Shown here piece after piece: positions 12,401 to 25,900 of a stretch of 64,000 nt of DNA (within the stretch, counting starts at the first letter, position 1; the number at the start of each line of letters is the position of its first letter). The notes below the pieces were generated by a model. That model was given only the letters and a program-made list of their open reading frames with translations, did not search any database and was not told the DNA's origin. Position numbers and translations under genes: made by a program. This stretch comes from Bolinopsis microptera (Eukaryota > Ctenophora > Tentaculata > Lobata > Bolinopsidae): NCBI RefSeq assembly GCF_026151205.1, contig NC_087079.1, positions 11,956,635 to 12,020,634 of the forward strand, in the 5' to 3' direction.

Positions 12401-15400
12401 AATATAACGAGTATCACTTTGTATTAGACGCCTAAAAAAGTACTTGAACTAGTCCTCAAGATCCCGGTATAACACCAACCTCTACATTGGTGGAGAACCC
12501 GGGCACTATTTGTTTTTGCTTGTTTTTGCTTGGAACAACTAATCGAACTCAGCTTAACGGCAGTGCAGTGAGGTCATTTTCTAAACGATCCTCGATTTGT
12601 TTTAGTTAATCTCGCTAAGTTACTAATTCTCTTAGTACGTGACCAGTGCGAATCTTTATATTTTTAGAATTTACATTAACTAAATTCTAACTAATTGTGA
12701 TTGTCATTCATCACTAAGCAACATCCGAGTTACTACTAATCATCCACTGAACCTACCGCATTTTGTATCCAAGACGGACTGAACTTGTAATCATCCGCCC
12801 CTGCAACAAAGTCACATCCTTCGAATCTTGTTTCTAATTCCCGGTAACCAAAATCTCTAACCGAACATGGCAACCGTGGAAGCTCTCGGTATCACCGAAG
12901 ATCAGAAAGCCCAAGTAAGAAACCTCATTGAGACTGCTACAAGAAATGCAGGAGCCGCAGCGGTAGAACAAGCTAGGGTGGATTTCAGAGCAGGCGTCGC
13001 TAGAACTCGAAGACCAGAGATTTTTGACCCTGCTAAAACCTCCATCACTGCGTACTTCGAATGTTTCGAACCCTTTAGGCGAGTCGTTGGACTAAAGGAC
13101 GCAAACGCTGTACAATCATTTCAGACTTATCTGGACCCTAAGTCTCTAGCTATAGTTCTAGCTATGGACTCCGCTACCGAGGATGATTGGAACACCTTCA
13201 AAGACGAAGTAATCAGGGCTCTAAGTTCTCCTCGCGAAGCAGTACAAGCAAGGTTCGAATTGAAGAAAGCAATCTAACGAGCTGACGAGACCGTGGCCCA
13301 GTTTGGTGAGAGGCTACGAGACCTGGGAAGACTCGGTTACCGTTCTGACAACCAAGCAGCCATGGAATCAGCTCTGATTGACGCACTCTCGGGTGGAGTT
13401 CTCCGAGATGAAATCTCTATTGTCCTAATAGGGAACGCAGACAACACGTTTGCCAGAAATCTCGAGGTAGCGGTGAAATTGGACTGCGCTTATCGAGCCA
13501 GATCCACTCTCAAAGAAGGCGATGATATCACAGTATCGGTACTATAGAACGAGAGAACCGCTGCAGCAGATACTGCTAGTAACAACTCATTCCTTCCTCA
13601 GCACCCCATTCGAAGACCTGAATTATACGCAAACGATGAAAACTCTGACCACCCCTATAAACACCCTACTGCACATCAATCCGCTTTCTACAAGACCCGA
13701 ATCCCATACGAAGTAACCAGCCTCAGAGCTCTTACAACGACAATCTAAGAGATAACAGACATTCAGGAAGACCCCCTGTTATCTGTTATGGATGTCAGAG
13801 ACCGGGGCATTATATCATCGACTGTCCACTAAAAGATCCTCGCTCCAGTCCACCCAACCGGAACCATCGAAATTTCTCGTGTCACTATTGCGGAATGGCT
13901 GGGCACATAATTCGGAATTGCAGAAACCGGGTTAGTGACCTAAGTAGGTTTCAATCACAGAGAGGATACCACAGTGAAACAGAATTTAGAGGGTATCCGG
14001 GACAAGGCAACCACACCAGACCAGAACTATCTGAAACGAACGTTAGAAATTACGCCTCAAACTAGGATGCTCGAGTACATTTCGATGAAGCTCAGTTACC
14101 TGGACAGCTCTCACCAGACTCACCCACCAACCACTGTACTAATCCACACCTCCCGTACAATGGAATAAATGCATATTCTGATTATGGACCGGCACCCTAC
14201 GACCAAAGTCCAGTGCAAGAATGGAACTGTAATACTCAAGATGCTGCTAGCAACGGCAGATTCTACTCCAAAACTACCTCAACAGTCCCAAAAAACTAGT
14301 TTACCCTTCCCCTGGAGGGAGGGAGGAGCTATCGCCACATACGCTGAAACATGACACATCTGTGAATTCGTGCAATGGATATGTATATCTAGATGCTTCC
14401 ATATTTGACATCCGTACAACCTTTCTCCTAGATTTTTTTTTTTTTTTTTTTGTAACTTTGCGATAAGTTCAGTTTGCTGCTACCGCGTAGTAAGCCTTTG
14501 CGTGTGTATACTTGTACATTACTATACAATGTACACCACGGAGGATGATCTACATTTGACCCGATCTCAGAAGAAACTCAAGGATTTCAACTATGAAGAA
14601 AAGGAAGATGTAGAGGGCTGTGCTGATAGATGGTTCACTTCGATGGCAAGTCTACTGAAATTAGAAAACTTCGAAATTCGTGGAGATATGGACCAAGAAA
14701 TTCTCATGTCTCCGTCTATCTATAAAAGGTATATGGCAGAATGGGTTATGCAAGCAGCAGACCTCGTACGACGGCAGAGTAGTCAGATGAGCGCTATGAT
14801 GGAAATCGTTGAGTGCCTCAAGACGGAAGCACTAGCAGACAAGGAAAAGATGGTCAGGTTGCAGGACCAGTTGCTAGTGCAGAAGGACGAACAACTACAG
14901 TTGTTTAAGACGTCAGTTGAAGAGACAGTACAAACAACGGTGGAGACAGGGATTAAGAGCTACAGTGCCGCTGTACAAAAGAACAGCACAAATGGCGCGG
15001 TCTGCAACAGTAAAATTCTGAAGAATGTTATGAAGAGTGTGGCTGCAGAGGAGGACAGGAGCAAGAATCTGATAGTGTTTGGACTGAAAGAAGAGGATGG
15101 AGAACAGCTTTCAGCTCTGGTAGCGGCAGTATTGGAGGAGATCGGGGAGAAACCTCATTTTGAAGCGACTAGAGTCGGCTGGAAGAGGCCAGGTATCACG
15201 GCTATCCGACCAGTCAAGATCACCGTCCCAAGCTCAACAGCAGTTCATCAGATTCTGATGAAAACAGGGAGACTGAGGATGGCTGATGCACACAAAGATG
15301 TATGGATCTGTCCTGATAGATCCAGTGAAGAGCGTGCAACAAGGAAGAACGTGGTAACTGACCTGAAGAAGAAGAGGGCTGAACAGACTCATCTCGACCA

Positions 15401-18400
15401 CTACATCTGTAACGGGAAGGTCTGTAGCCGTGTTAAGAAGGCACCATGATGACGTAATTCATGTTTCTCGGACACCGATCAGTATAATATGTACTTGTAG
15501 GAGTATTTTAAGAGTTTACGGACGTTATCTGTATTTGAGAGACAATTATATTATATAAATACATTATTATTTGATTGTTTCACACTTTTCACGTTTCATA
15601 ATTTTATTACTAGGTGGAGGTGATGTTATTGAGACTTTGGGCGGCCAAAAAACTTCTGTTCTGAAAGTTGTCCTCTGTACTTGTTTCACTGACCCACGCT
15701 TTTTAGCATTTATACATTTCGGCCCATTTTATATATTTGTTCGAATTGCTGTACATTTGTATACTTGCTATTTTGTAAAAGTTTCAAATCAAATCAGATA
15801 CTGGAGCCTCTATGAACCTAGTAAGCGAAGACTTCGTCAAAAAACATAATCTCTTATACCTGGTTAAAAACGCCACTTTCAAACTAGTAGGGATAACGGG
15901 TATGCCATTACAAGTTCTAGGAGTCATTCGAGGTGCTCATGTCATTATTAAGGGAACTGTTTTCGAAATAGATCTTGTGGTTACATCTAAAATGAAAGAA
16001 GAGTGTATTCTAGGACAAATCTTCTTCGAAAAGTACGGGATGATCCTAGACTTTAATAATAAGACGGTGAGCAACTATTCCTTCATTGCTAATCTTTGCG
16101 AAAGACCACCCAACTCCCAAGAACCACCCTCTCCTATCAAAGAACCACCCTTTCCTGTCAAAGAATTATCCTCTCCTATCAAAGAACCACCTTCTCCTGT
16201 CAAAGAATTATTCTCTCCTGTCAAAGAACCACCTTCTCCTGTCAAAGAACCACCCTCTACTGTCAAAGAACCACCCTCTCCTGTCAAAGAACCACCTTAT
16301 GTTGTCAAAGAATTATTCTCTCCTGTCAAAGAACCACCCTCTACTGTCAAAGAATCACATTCTCCTGTCAACGAACCACTCTCTCCTGTCAAAGAACCAC
16401 CCTCTACTGTCAAAGAACCACCCTCTCCTGTCAAAGAACCACCTTCTACTGTCAAAGAACCACCCTCTCCTGTCAAAGAACCACCTTCTGTTGTCAAAGA
16501 ATTACTCTCTCCTGTCAAAGAACCACCCTCTCCTGTCAAAGAACCACCTTCTGTTGTCAAAGAATTATTCTCTCCTGTCACAGAATCACCTATTCCTGTC
16601 GGAAAGTCACCTCCTCCAGGAGTCCAAAGAGACTCGAGCCTTGAAACTAAGCCGCAATACAGCGTCAAAGATTTAATATTAATGTTTGACCTTAAATCTC
16701 AAAAAGAGCATGATACTGCAGACACGCACACAAAGAAACAGAATAACTTCAAGAAAGAACCTCTCCCTCAACATGCTGTAGAAAATAACCCGGCTTTGAG
16801 AGAGAAAAGCCTATCAAAGTCACCTTTGGTGAACCATACTGCCTTCGAAAGTCTCCCTACACAAACTTACTTTATATGCGTTGCGAACAAAGTGAAGACT
16901 AACAACGAAGATAAAATGGATACCGAATCAGAGGAATCCACTAAACAGGACTCCACTCCAATCAGGAACTCTGATACCCCTATTGATCCTCATGCATCCC
17001 TAAAAACCGATAGCACAGTATATTATAAATCCGGTGCTCATCTCGCTCCAGCCACGTACCACGATATGAAAGACTTGTACAATGTCGTAAGAAACAACAT
17101 TAGTGTAAGTCAAATACGCCACAAGACTTTTCACGATAAAACGAGAAGGTTCCGCAGAACAGACAAAAGAGGTGACAAGGTATTGGTCCTGAAACCTTTA
17201 TCTCCTTCCATCAAACATTACCGTAAATTCAGAAAGTACTACAGGGATCCGTGGTGCATCAAGAAAGTCTTATCTCAATGGACTTATTCATACACCAAAT
17301 GACTGTGATAAATGTCGGTATCGGCCATCGGGAAATCAGTGACCTGGCTAAATAAGTCTGATCTCGAGTAATGCGGAGTCACCATGTGTAGAGGTTTGCT
17401 GTCACAAGGAGCTGGCGCCCTGAGTGGTCAGTAAACCCGCGCCAGACGCACATGGCTCTGTAACTTTACCACCGATTTCCCGTACCCACAGTACCTCTAT
17501 TATAGTCTCCTATCACCTGTAAACCGTAAAATGTCTTCACTATACCTAATAATGAATGTCTAGACACCTCATTTGGTAAAAACTAACTAATCGGACAACA
17601 ATCCTTTTTCGTAATTAGGCGCTAATTTCGAGAATGTTGCTTTGAAACTGCTCTTTTGTGAACATTCCTAAAAAAGCCATAATCATATCAAGCACTTTTG
17701 CGGACCTTGAATATTCCTAATCTCCCTTTTCGAATTCCAACTCTCAAAATACTCATTGCAACTACTAATCAGCCTACTTCCTAAAACGCAATGAGTATTA
17801 ACTAACAATCACCCAGCACCCTTTACCTACAAGATGAATGTGTTAGACTCGGATTCTGAAACGGATACCGATTTGGACTAAATTAATTTTTCTATTTAAA
17901 CTTTTTAATCTGAAAGGGCGCCTAATGCACCCTGGATGATCAGTGAGCCGAATCACATGATTATTTAATGTAACGAATTTATTTTTGTGTAACAAGAACG
18001 AATTTAAAACGAAAGACGAATAGAAGTATACGTGTAGAAGTTAACTTACGAAATGAAACGAATCGATATCGAAGGTTAAGTTAACAGTATAAAACACTAA
18101 CATTTTCGTATGTTTTACTCGTTTAAATTTTTTTAAATGTTTATTAATTGATGTTTTGCAAAAACATCAACTGTAATACCTGTTATTTTATAATCCTAAT
18201 ACATTTTACTAAATTATTGGAGGGTCTTAAATTTTACTAAATTTCTGAACGGAAGATTGTAGAGCATATAATTTCATTTCTTAATTTTAATTCTAATATT
18301 TCATGTTTTATTCCTGGACGGCTTCAAATAAACTCATACTAATTTCACAAAGCATTGCCTACAAGTTTCAACACTTCAAGTTCACACCTATTAGTAATAC

Positions 18401-19898
18401 CTCCCCTACGAATTCATTCTCAGAAACCTTAAGACTAAGTACCTACCTTTACCTTTCACCGTCCTAACACTATCTTAACATCAGCCAATGACAATTGAGA
18501 AACACGACTCACATGACACTACTTTCGTCTTTCACCTCCATAGCCGTCCGTGGCTACGATTGTAAAATAAGTCTGTCTGAACCGTTTTGAGAGATACAAA
18601 TGAACTTGTGTTTAGTTCCCATATTCTAAAAAGCCTTTGTTGACTTTACCTTTCAAGAAGTCAAACTAATATAACGAGTATCACTTTGTATTAGACGCCT
18701 AAAAAAGTACTTGAACTAGTCCTCAAGATCCCGGTATAACACCAACCTCTACAAGGGCAAAGCGTCATATATACGCTACAAACTCAATTAGTATTTAGTT
18801 TGTAGTATTAGTTTTTAGTATTAGTTTTTAGTATTAGTTTGTAGTATTAGTTTGTAGTATTAGTTTTTAGTATTAGTTTGTAGTATTAGTTTGTAGTATT
18901 AGTTTTTAGTATTAGTTTGTAGTATGAGTTTGTAGTATTAGTTTGTAGTATTAGTTTGTAGTATTAGTTTGTAGTATTAGTTTGTAGTATTAGTTTGTAG
19001 TAGTAGTTTGTAGTATTAGTTTGTAGTATTAGTTTGTAGTATTGGTTTGTAGTATTAGATTTTAGTATTAGTTTTAAGTATTAGTTTGTAGTATTAGTTT
19101 GTAGTATTGGTTTGTAGTATTAGATTTTAGTATTAGTTTTAAGTATTAGTTTGTAGTATTAGTTTGTAGTATTAGTAGTATCTATATAGGACAGTCACTG
19201 GGCGATAAAGTGGTTAAGAGACCACTGTCAGTCCCAATTATAAGGATCTAATGATTTTTAGTCACAATAATAGTCACAATGATAGGATTATCAAACAGGA
19301 TTATGTTAGACATACATTTGTGATTGCAGTCGATAAATTTAGTCTCGATATTTTCACTTGTTGACAATGTATTACAAAAGATCCCTTGGAAATGCAGCTG
19401 TAATCCAGCGCCTCAAATATTAACACATTCTTTAAAATATTTTACACCTCAAAACTTAATAATTGTGTTTTAAGAATGCCCAAGAATAGTAAAATAGTTA
19501 GTGTTTGTGATTTCGCGGAACGTTGTTGACAGAAAACGGCCTAAAACCAGGACCCCTCATGCTCACAACCCTTGTTAGTCAGATCATTGCTTCTAACACT
19601 GTTCTTACTGTTGGTTTTAACAGACCTTGTTTGCTAACTTTCTTATAACTCCCTTCAAATTATACCGATTTTCTTTAGTTAGGTTCAGTCACGATGGCTC
19701 GAAGTTCGCAACAATATAATAATAACACAAATATATGATATTAATAAAATATATCCTCATCACAATGACATTGAAGACAATTCACTATTCCACCGTCAGA
19801 ATTGGTCACAATAGAAAATTAACAGAAAATCATTTGAATGCTGGTCTCAGTCCGATAAAGCCAGTAGGAAATAGTAATCCAGAATACTCTCATTTGGG

Positions 19899-19929
<31 letters not shown>

Positions 19930-22900
19930 TGTAGTTGAGGATGGCTCTCTTTGCAGGTTAGTGTTCTTCTGTTGGTTAATTAATAAGCCTGGACATGCAG
20001 CAGGTCTCTGAATGTAGACATGTATCGTGCTACTAGATACATGTAGCCTTATACTACTATGTAGCGTACTACTACTATGTTATCATACAAATCACACACA
20101 CACGGCTTGATCTACATCACGTTGGAGGTCTATACTTGTTTTTGTTCGCTTTGTCAGTAGTTACTAGTGTGAGTTGCAGGTACTGCCTACCCTGCCTGCC
20201 TTGTGCCTCTGTCCTCTTCCCCATACGTATCCTTCTCTTTCTAGATCTCTTTTCTTCAGGATCACATACCAAATATCCGTTATTTTACAGTATTAGTTAC
20301 ATAATGTGGATATTTCTCGCTTGCTCACCACATAATCCTCAGTAATGGATATAGTGAACCATCTCCCCCCTGTTATGAATACAGACAGAGTGAATCCTCC
20401 CTCCCTCCCTCGCTCAACCTCGTATCCCACTCTCAACCACGTGGATAAACAGACCGAACAGCAGATTCTAGGAGACAACTCTAAACAAGACCCTATCTTC
20501 AGCGGGTCCTCTCCTGCAGTTTACAACAGGAAATCCTTTAACTATGTCAATATTTACGTGTCTGGATATTACTTTAAAACACTTGAAGAAACATTGCAGA
20601 GATTCCCTGATACCCTGTTAGGAAACGTTAAGAAGAGAGCAAAGTACTGGGACGAAGAGAGACAAGCTCTGGTGTTCCACAGATGTAGACAATCATTCGA
20701 GTCTATCCTGTACTTCTACCAGAGTCAAGGTAGCTTGATACAGCCCATCAACGTAGAGCAGGATATATTCCTGGAAGAGTCCAAGTTCTTCAAACTCCCG
20801 CTCCTCAACTACTTCATGGTGGATGATCAGGACTCTCTCCCCCGCAAAACCCGACCTCCAAAACAAAGATCTGACTTGCTCGAAAGAGTGCACGCTATTG
20901 TACAAGATACCACTACTATTGGTTGGAAGGCTCTGGCCGTGTTTGACGTGGGGATGACAATAGTGTTTGTTACTCTGCAGTGTCTGAGAACTGAGAACTC
21001 ACTGCAAGGTAGTTCCAATCAAGTACAGATAGTTGCTAGTGAGTCTATGTGTATTATCTGGTTCCTGGGTATATTCATCTTAAGACTCCTCATAGCACCG
21101 GACAAGAAGAACTTTCTCCTGCAGTTCATGTCTGTTGTGGACGTTGTAGTTATCGTCTCTTTCATGGTAGACTTTGGAATGTACCTAAAGGTAACAGAAG
21201 AGGATAAGATAATAGGACTGATAGCCATAGTGCGGATAGGTGGTTTTCTGCGGCTGTTCAACATGGCTCGCTACTCTGAGCTGCTCTTCTCAATGGGAGT
21301 TGCTCTGAAGCGCTCCTTAGCTGACCTAGCTCAGGTCATGGTGCTTATCTTCCTAGTGACGTTCATCTTCGCTACTTTAGCGTATTATATCGAGGAGGAT
21401 GACGCAGATGATGATAAGGATCATTTCAGAACATTTTCTAGTGTGTTCGATGCCATCTACTGGGGCACTATCACTATTGCTACAGTTGGTTATGGAGATA
21501 TCTATCCCAAAACTGCAGGTTAGTTTCAGTTAGAATTGTCAGAAAAGTTGTAGTGTTTCTAAGCAGTATTTGTACCCCCCCCCCCTCACATTAATAACTC
21601 CAGGAGGAAAGTCAGTAGGAGCAGCACTAGCTCTGTTAGGGCTCCCTCTCATTGCCATACCAATGCCTCTGATAATGTCTAAGTTTGATGGGTACTACCA
21701 GGACATCAAGAGAAAGAGGGAAAACAATGAGGTAAAATTAAACACAGGGTCTAAACTAACATTTTAAAGTTGATAGTTCACGAATATAATATTGCCTCGC
21801 TATGACCATAATATAACGGAAGGTATAAACTCTAATCCCAATAAATCAGGAATATGAATGCAGCCTAGATAACCTAATCTTATTTCTCAAGTCTATCTTT
21901 AGCATGACTCTACACAGAATCAATCTTATTATAGCGAATACCACACCTCTACACCGCTTGATCCTGTGTATTAACCTACCTGCCTAACCTGCATAACCGC
22001 AACTAATTAGATTTAGGCCTCCACTTGAGACCCTGTGTGTTTTACAACTGTACCTTTCTTTATTATCATCCTTCGTTCTAAAGCGGTCCTCAAACGGGTT
22101 ATTCTCTACCACAAAGTATTTAATAAGCAAGTTCACTAAAATATATTTAATTTTTACAGGTACGAGAAAAAATTATGGAGGATATGAGGAACTCGGACGA
22201 CGAGGAAGGAGGAGAAGAAGAAATGAGAGAGGGAGGAAGAGGGAGAGGAGGAGTAGGTGGGAGCTTGAATCTGAATGGGGAGGAAGCAAACAGCTCCACA
22301 AGATATAACCTCCACATGAAGAGGAACAGGTCGAATAGCTCACTAACAGAAACCCCCTCAGAGCGTGCCAACATGACCTGGAACCAAGTGGTGAAGGAGG
22401 GGTACGGGTGGGGGATACACCACCCCTCCCCAGGTGGTAACAACACTCTCCACCTAGACAGTAGGATCTGCCTCTCCTTCTCAGACTTGTCTACAATATT
22501 CCCCTCAGTGGAGACAGTCCACCACTCGTCCCAACAAGATTCTAGTTCCCTCCCCTCCCTTTCTGATAACTACCTCTCTCCAATGAGCTGCTACGAGAAG
22601 GTAGACCCCGATACAGCTAGTGTGGAAACGTTACATCTCCTCAAGAAGTAGAGACAGTAAAACGGGGTAAAAACTTCAACTAGCTGCCTTCATGAACAAA
22701 CTATTTAGAGGATATTTTCTAGATTCACAGCTTTGAATGTGGTTACATGAGATTGTAGAAAGTGTGATGAGAGTAACTGTGAGTCACTCTTAAAGCTGAT
22801 GATGTCTAATTCCAGATATAGAGTAGGGAGGCTGCAGTACAGAGGCTGTCTTCTAGATTGTAGTTTTACTAGTTGTAGTAGCTCAGTTAGACATGAACAC

Positions 22901-25900
22901 TGAACAGAGCTTGTAATATGTGAATAATGATCTTAATGTGCTATCAATTAACTGCTGATTGATAAAAGTAGGAAGTTTCAAAAACTTGTAAAGTACTCTT
23001 TACAAGCTAATGGCTTTTGCAAGTGTGATTGACGAACTGAATACATTAAATTACGGTACGGTACATTTTATAAAGAATATATATCAGATTAGGAAGTGTT
23101 AAACGAAGAATCAACAAAAATAAATTATTAATCGTTTTAATTGGAATGTAATAATAGTGTGATACGTCATAATATGGACATATTATATAAATAATATTAT
23201 GTAGATATTGTGACCTATGTATTTAAATGTTTTCTAAATATTGTAACTTCAGTACGTTTCTATAGTTTCCATTTTCAACTACGTATAACCTTCAACCTTA
23301 AGTAAAAGAGAAATCATTCAATCAGTTGCAGTTACCATTAACTTGCTTACAAACAGCAGCAAGTAACTAAAATGACTAACCTTTACAAGAGTGTGCCTCC
23401 CCAGAGTTGGGGTCACCAGGAGACCAGGGCAGGGCGTGGTGGAAGTCCTTACACCGCTCACAGTTACTACCAGCAGTGTTGTGCTCACACTCACACTGTC
23501 CGTTTATCATGTTCTTTATCTGCTCAGAACCTTCCATTCCTGGGACAAGACAGTGGTTACTGTGTGTAACTTAGTTTTACTGTGCTGTAGTGCTGTGTGT
23601 AACTTAGTTTTACTGTGCTGTAGTGCTGTGTGTAACTTAGTTTTACTGTGCTGTAGTGCTGTGTGTAACTTAGTTTTACTGTGCTGTAGTGCTGTGTGTA
23701 ACTTAGTTTTACTGTGCTGCAGTGCTGTGTGTAACTTAGTTTTACTGTGCTGTAGTGCTGTGTGTAACTTAGTTTTACTGTGCTGCAGTGCTGTGTGTAA
23801 CTTAGTTTTACTGTGCTGCAGTGCTGTGTGTTACTTAGTTTTGCTGTGCTGCAGTGCTGTGTGTAACTTAGTTTTACTGTGCTGTGTGTTACTTAGTTTT
23901 ACTGTGCTGCAGTGCTGTGTGTAACTTAGTTTTACTATGCTGTGTGTAACTTAGTTTTACTATGCTGTGTGTAACTTAGTTTTACTATGTTGTTGAGTTT
24001 GGATAAATATTGTTTATTTTCTAGAACCCCGACTCTAAAGCTCTAACAAACCAAGTGTCACACTGACTACTCCTAGTGTTACACCAGTGTTACAGTAGAC
24101 TGTAACACTGGTGTAACACTAGTGTAACACTGAGTACTCACCAGGCAAGGGAGTACACAAATCAGCGTGTCCGTTACAGAAGCAGCTTCCTCGGACTACC
24201 CAATCTTCTACTGCGTAGAAATACCTGGGGAGGAATATTAAGATTAGGGGCTTTTAACCTTCCTTTATGGTAGTAGTAACAGTGGTAGTAGTGGTAGTAA
24301 CAGTAGTAGTGGTAATCATTAATAATATCTTGTACACTACAAAGCAGATATTATCTAATAGTGTCTGCTCTCAATCGTGTTACGTTTAACCTCCGATAGC
24401 CGTGTGTAAAAACGAGGAGGTAATAAAGTTAGGGTCGCTAGGGGGCGGCTAGGAATGTAAGCCTCGTCATTTGTTACTGGAGTCTAATTTTATGGAATGA
24501 ACTGATACTCCTTCGGCGTGATGTTAGAAAGACGGATATGTTAGGACATGATCTTTTCACTTAGGACAGTCAGGTACGCACTGCCTTTAAACATTTAGGC
24601 GATGAGTCATAAGTTTTTAGTTCGCGGTATAACAATTTAACAATGTCAAGAGTAGTTCCAAGTCTAAGATAAATTAATCACAAGGATGCCCTAATAAGGA
24701 GTTTAATCACCAAGATACCTGATATTCTCAAAACGAACAAGTAAAAAGTGACACAGCACGAAGCTAGCTATTGTTGGTACTTTTCAGAGAGAAGTTGTTA
24801 GGATGTGGTTAATATGTTGTTAATAAGTTTTTATTATGTGATTGATAAGTTGTTAATATGCGAGTAAATGTAGAATATGAATATGCACTCACCTCTTCTT
24901 AGCTTCAGCATCGTTAGGGTCCCAAAGGTCGTCTCCGAGAGTATGTAGCTGAACAAACCTCACTCTGAGGTTGGTGAGGAGGAGGAGGTTACGGAGAGAG
25001 GCCCTGTTAGTGTTGCTAGTAGGACGACCTCTTACTACCTGCACACAGAGATCTTGTTAACTGAGATCTGTTCATATATCACGTGTTAAATCTCGTCTGT
25101 TCATATATCACGTGTGAAATCTCATCTGTTCATATATCACGTGTGAAATCTCATCTGTTCAATTCATCACGTGTTAATTGAATCTCTCCTTTTGTAATTT
25201 AACGCCATGCAAATATTTAGGGCTGCTCATTTCGACCTCTTTCATTGCAAAGCATTGTGGCTACAATATTATAATCATTTACATTTTACCATACACACAT
25301 CTTTTTTCTTGAACAATATCCGGCATGATACCTTTATACGAGATGATCTATGACATCTATTTCTATTTTGCGATCAAGATTGCATCATCATAACATGACG
25401 GGAGTTTCCTTTAAAGTTTGCTTGAAGTGATCTCACACTAGTCCTAGTTTGCAGGAATATTAAATTATCCTCCCCAGTTATACATACCAGGAATATGCAG
25501 AGCAAGATACTAATATGTCTGATCGAATAGCACGGGGGGCACGCCTAGTAATAATGAACAACTCTCCCTTACCAATTTACAATGTGAACTCAAAATAAGT
25601 TGGGTGGAGCGAGATAAAATGGAATGAATCAGGCGCCTACTTTTCTTAATTAAATAGCGTATACTAAGGAAAGTGTTTTGTGTATATAACCTTGTAAATG
25701 ACCTCCCCACCCTGAGCAGGCTCTCAGAAACTGTATTTGCTGGTACATACATTCAACACTAACCTTGTAAATGACCTCCCCACCCTGAGCAGGCTCTAAG
25801 AAACTATATTTGCTGGTACAGATAACATCCTCGTCCGGATGACGTCTAACTCCGTACTCGTCCTGCTCCCCCAGCTCCCGCTCTTTCATCCCGAATACCT

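Larger units (their letters stand above)
11991..18753 (+). mobile_element. Non-autonomous LTR retrotransposon (Ty3/gypsy-like), young, lacking reverse transcriptase
   Basis: Two 496-bp LTRs (11991-12486 and 18258-18753) begin TGTAGAG, end CTCTACA and differ at about two positions, so insertion is recent. AGGG flanks both ends as a probable 4-bp target duplication. The TGG of a primer-binding site follows the left LTR at 12488. The interior reads gag (broken), aspartic protease (split by an insertion), a proline-rich heptapeptide repeat, and an integrase C-terminal-like tail. No reverse transcriptase, RNase H or integrase core is present, so movement would need proteins from a relative. It lies in intron 9 of the laminin gene. 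Confidence 0.85.

Noticed and set aside
16075-16676. Open frames in three other phases over the KEPPSPV region
   Set aside because: They follow from a 21-bp repeat without stops; only the protease-linked frame continues into recognisable protein on both sides.
23391-23924. 177-codon frame with repeated [11 protein letters not shown]
   Set aside because: It is the 33-bp intronic repeat plus the antisense of laminin exon 9.
25650-25889. Minus-strand 79-codon open frame taken as its own gene
   Set aside because: It is laminin exon 6 plus the duplicated exon end read through the intron.
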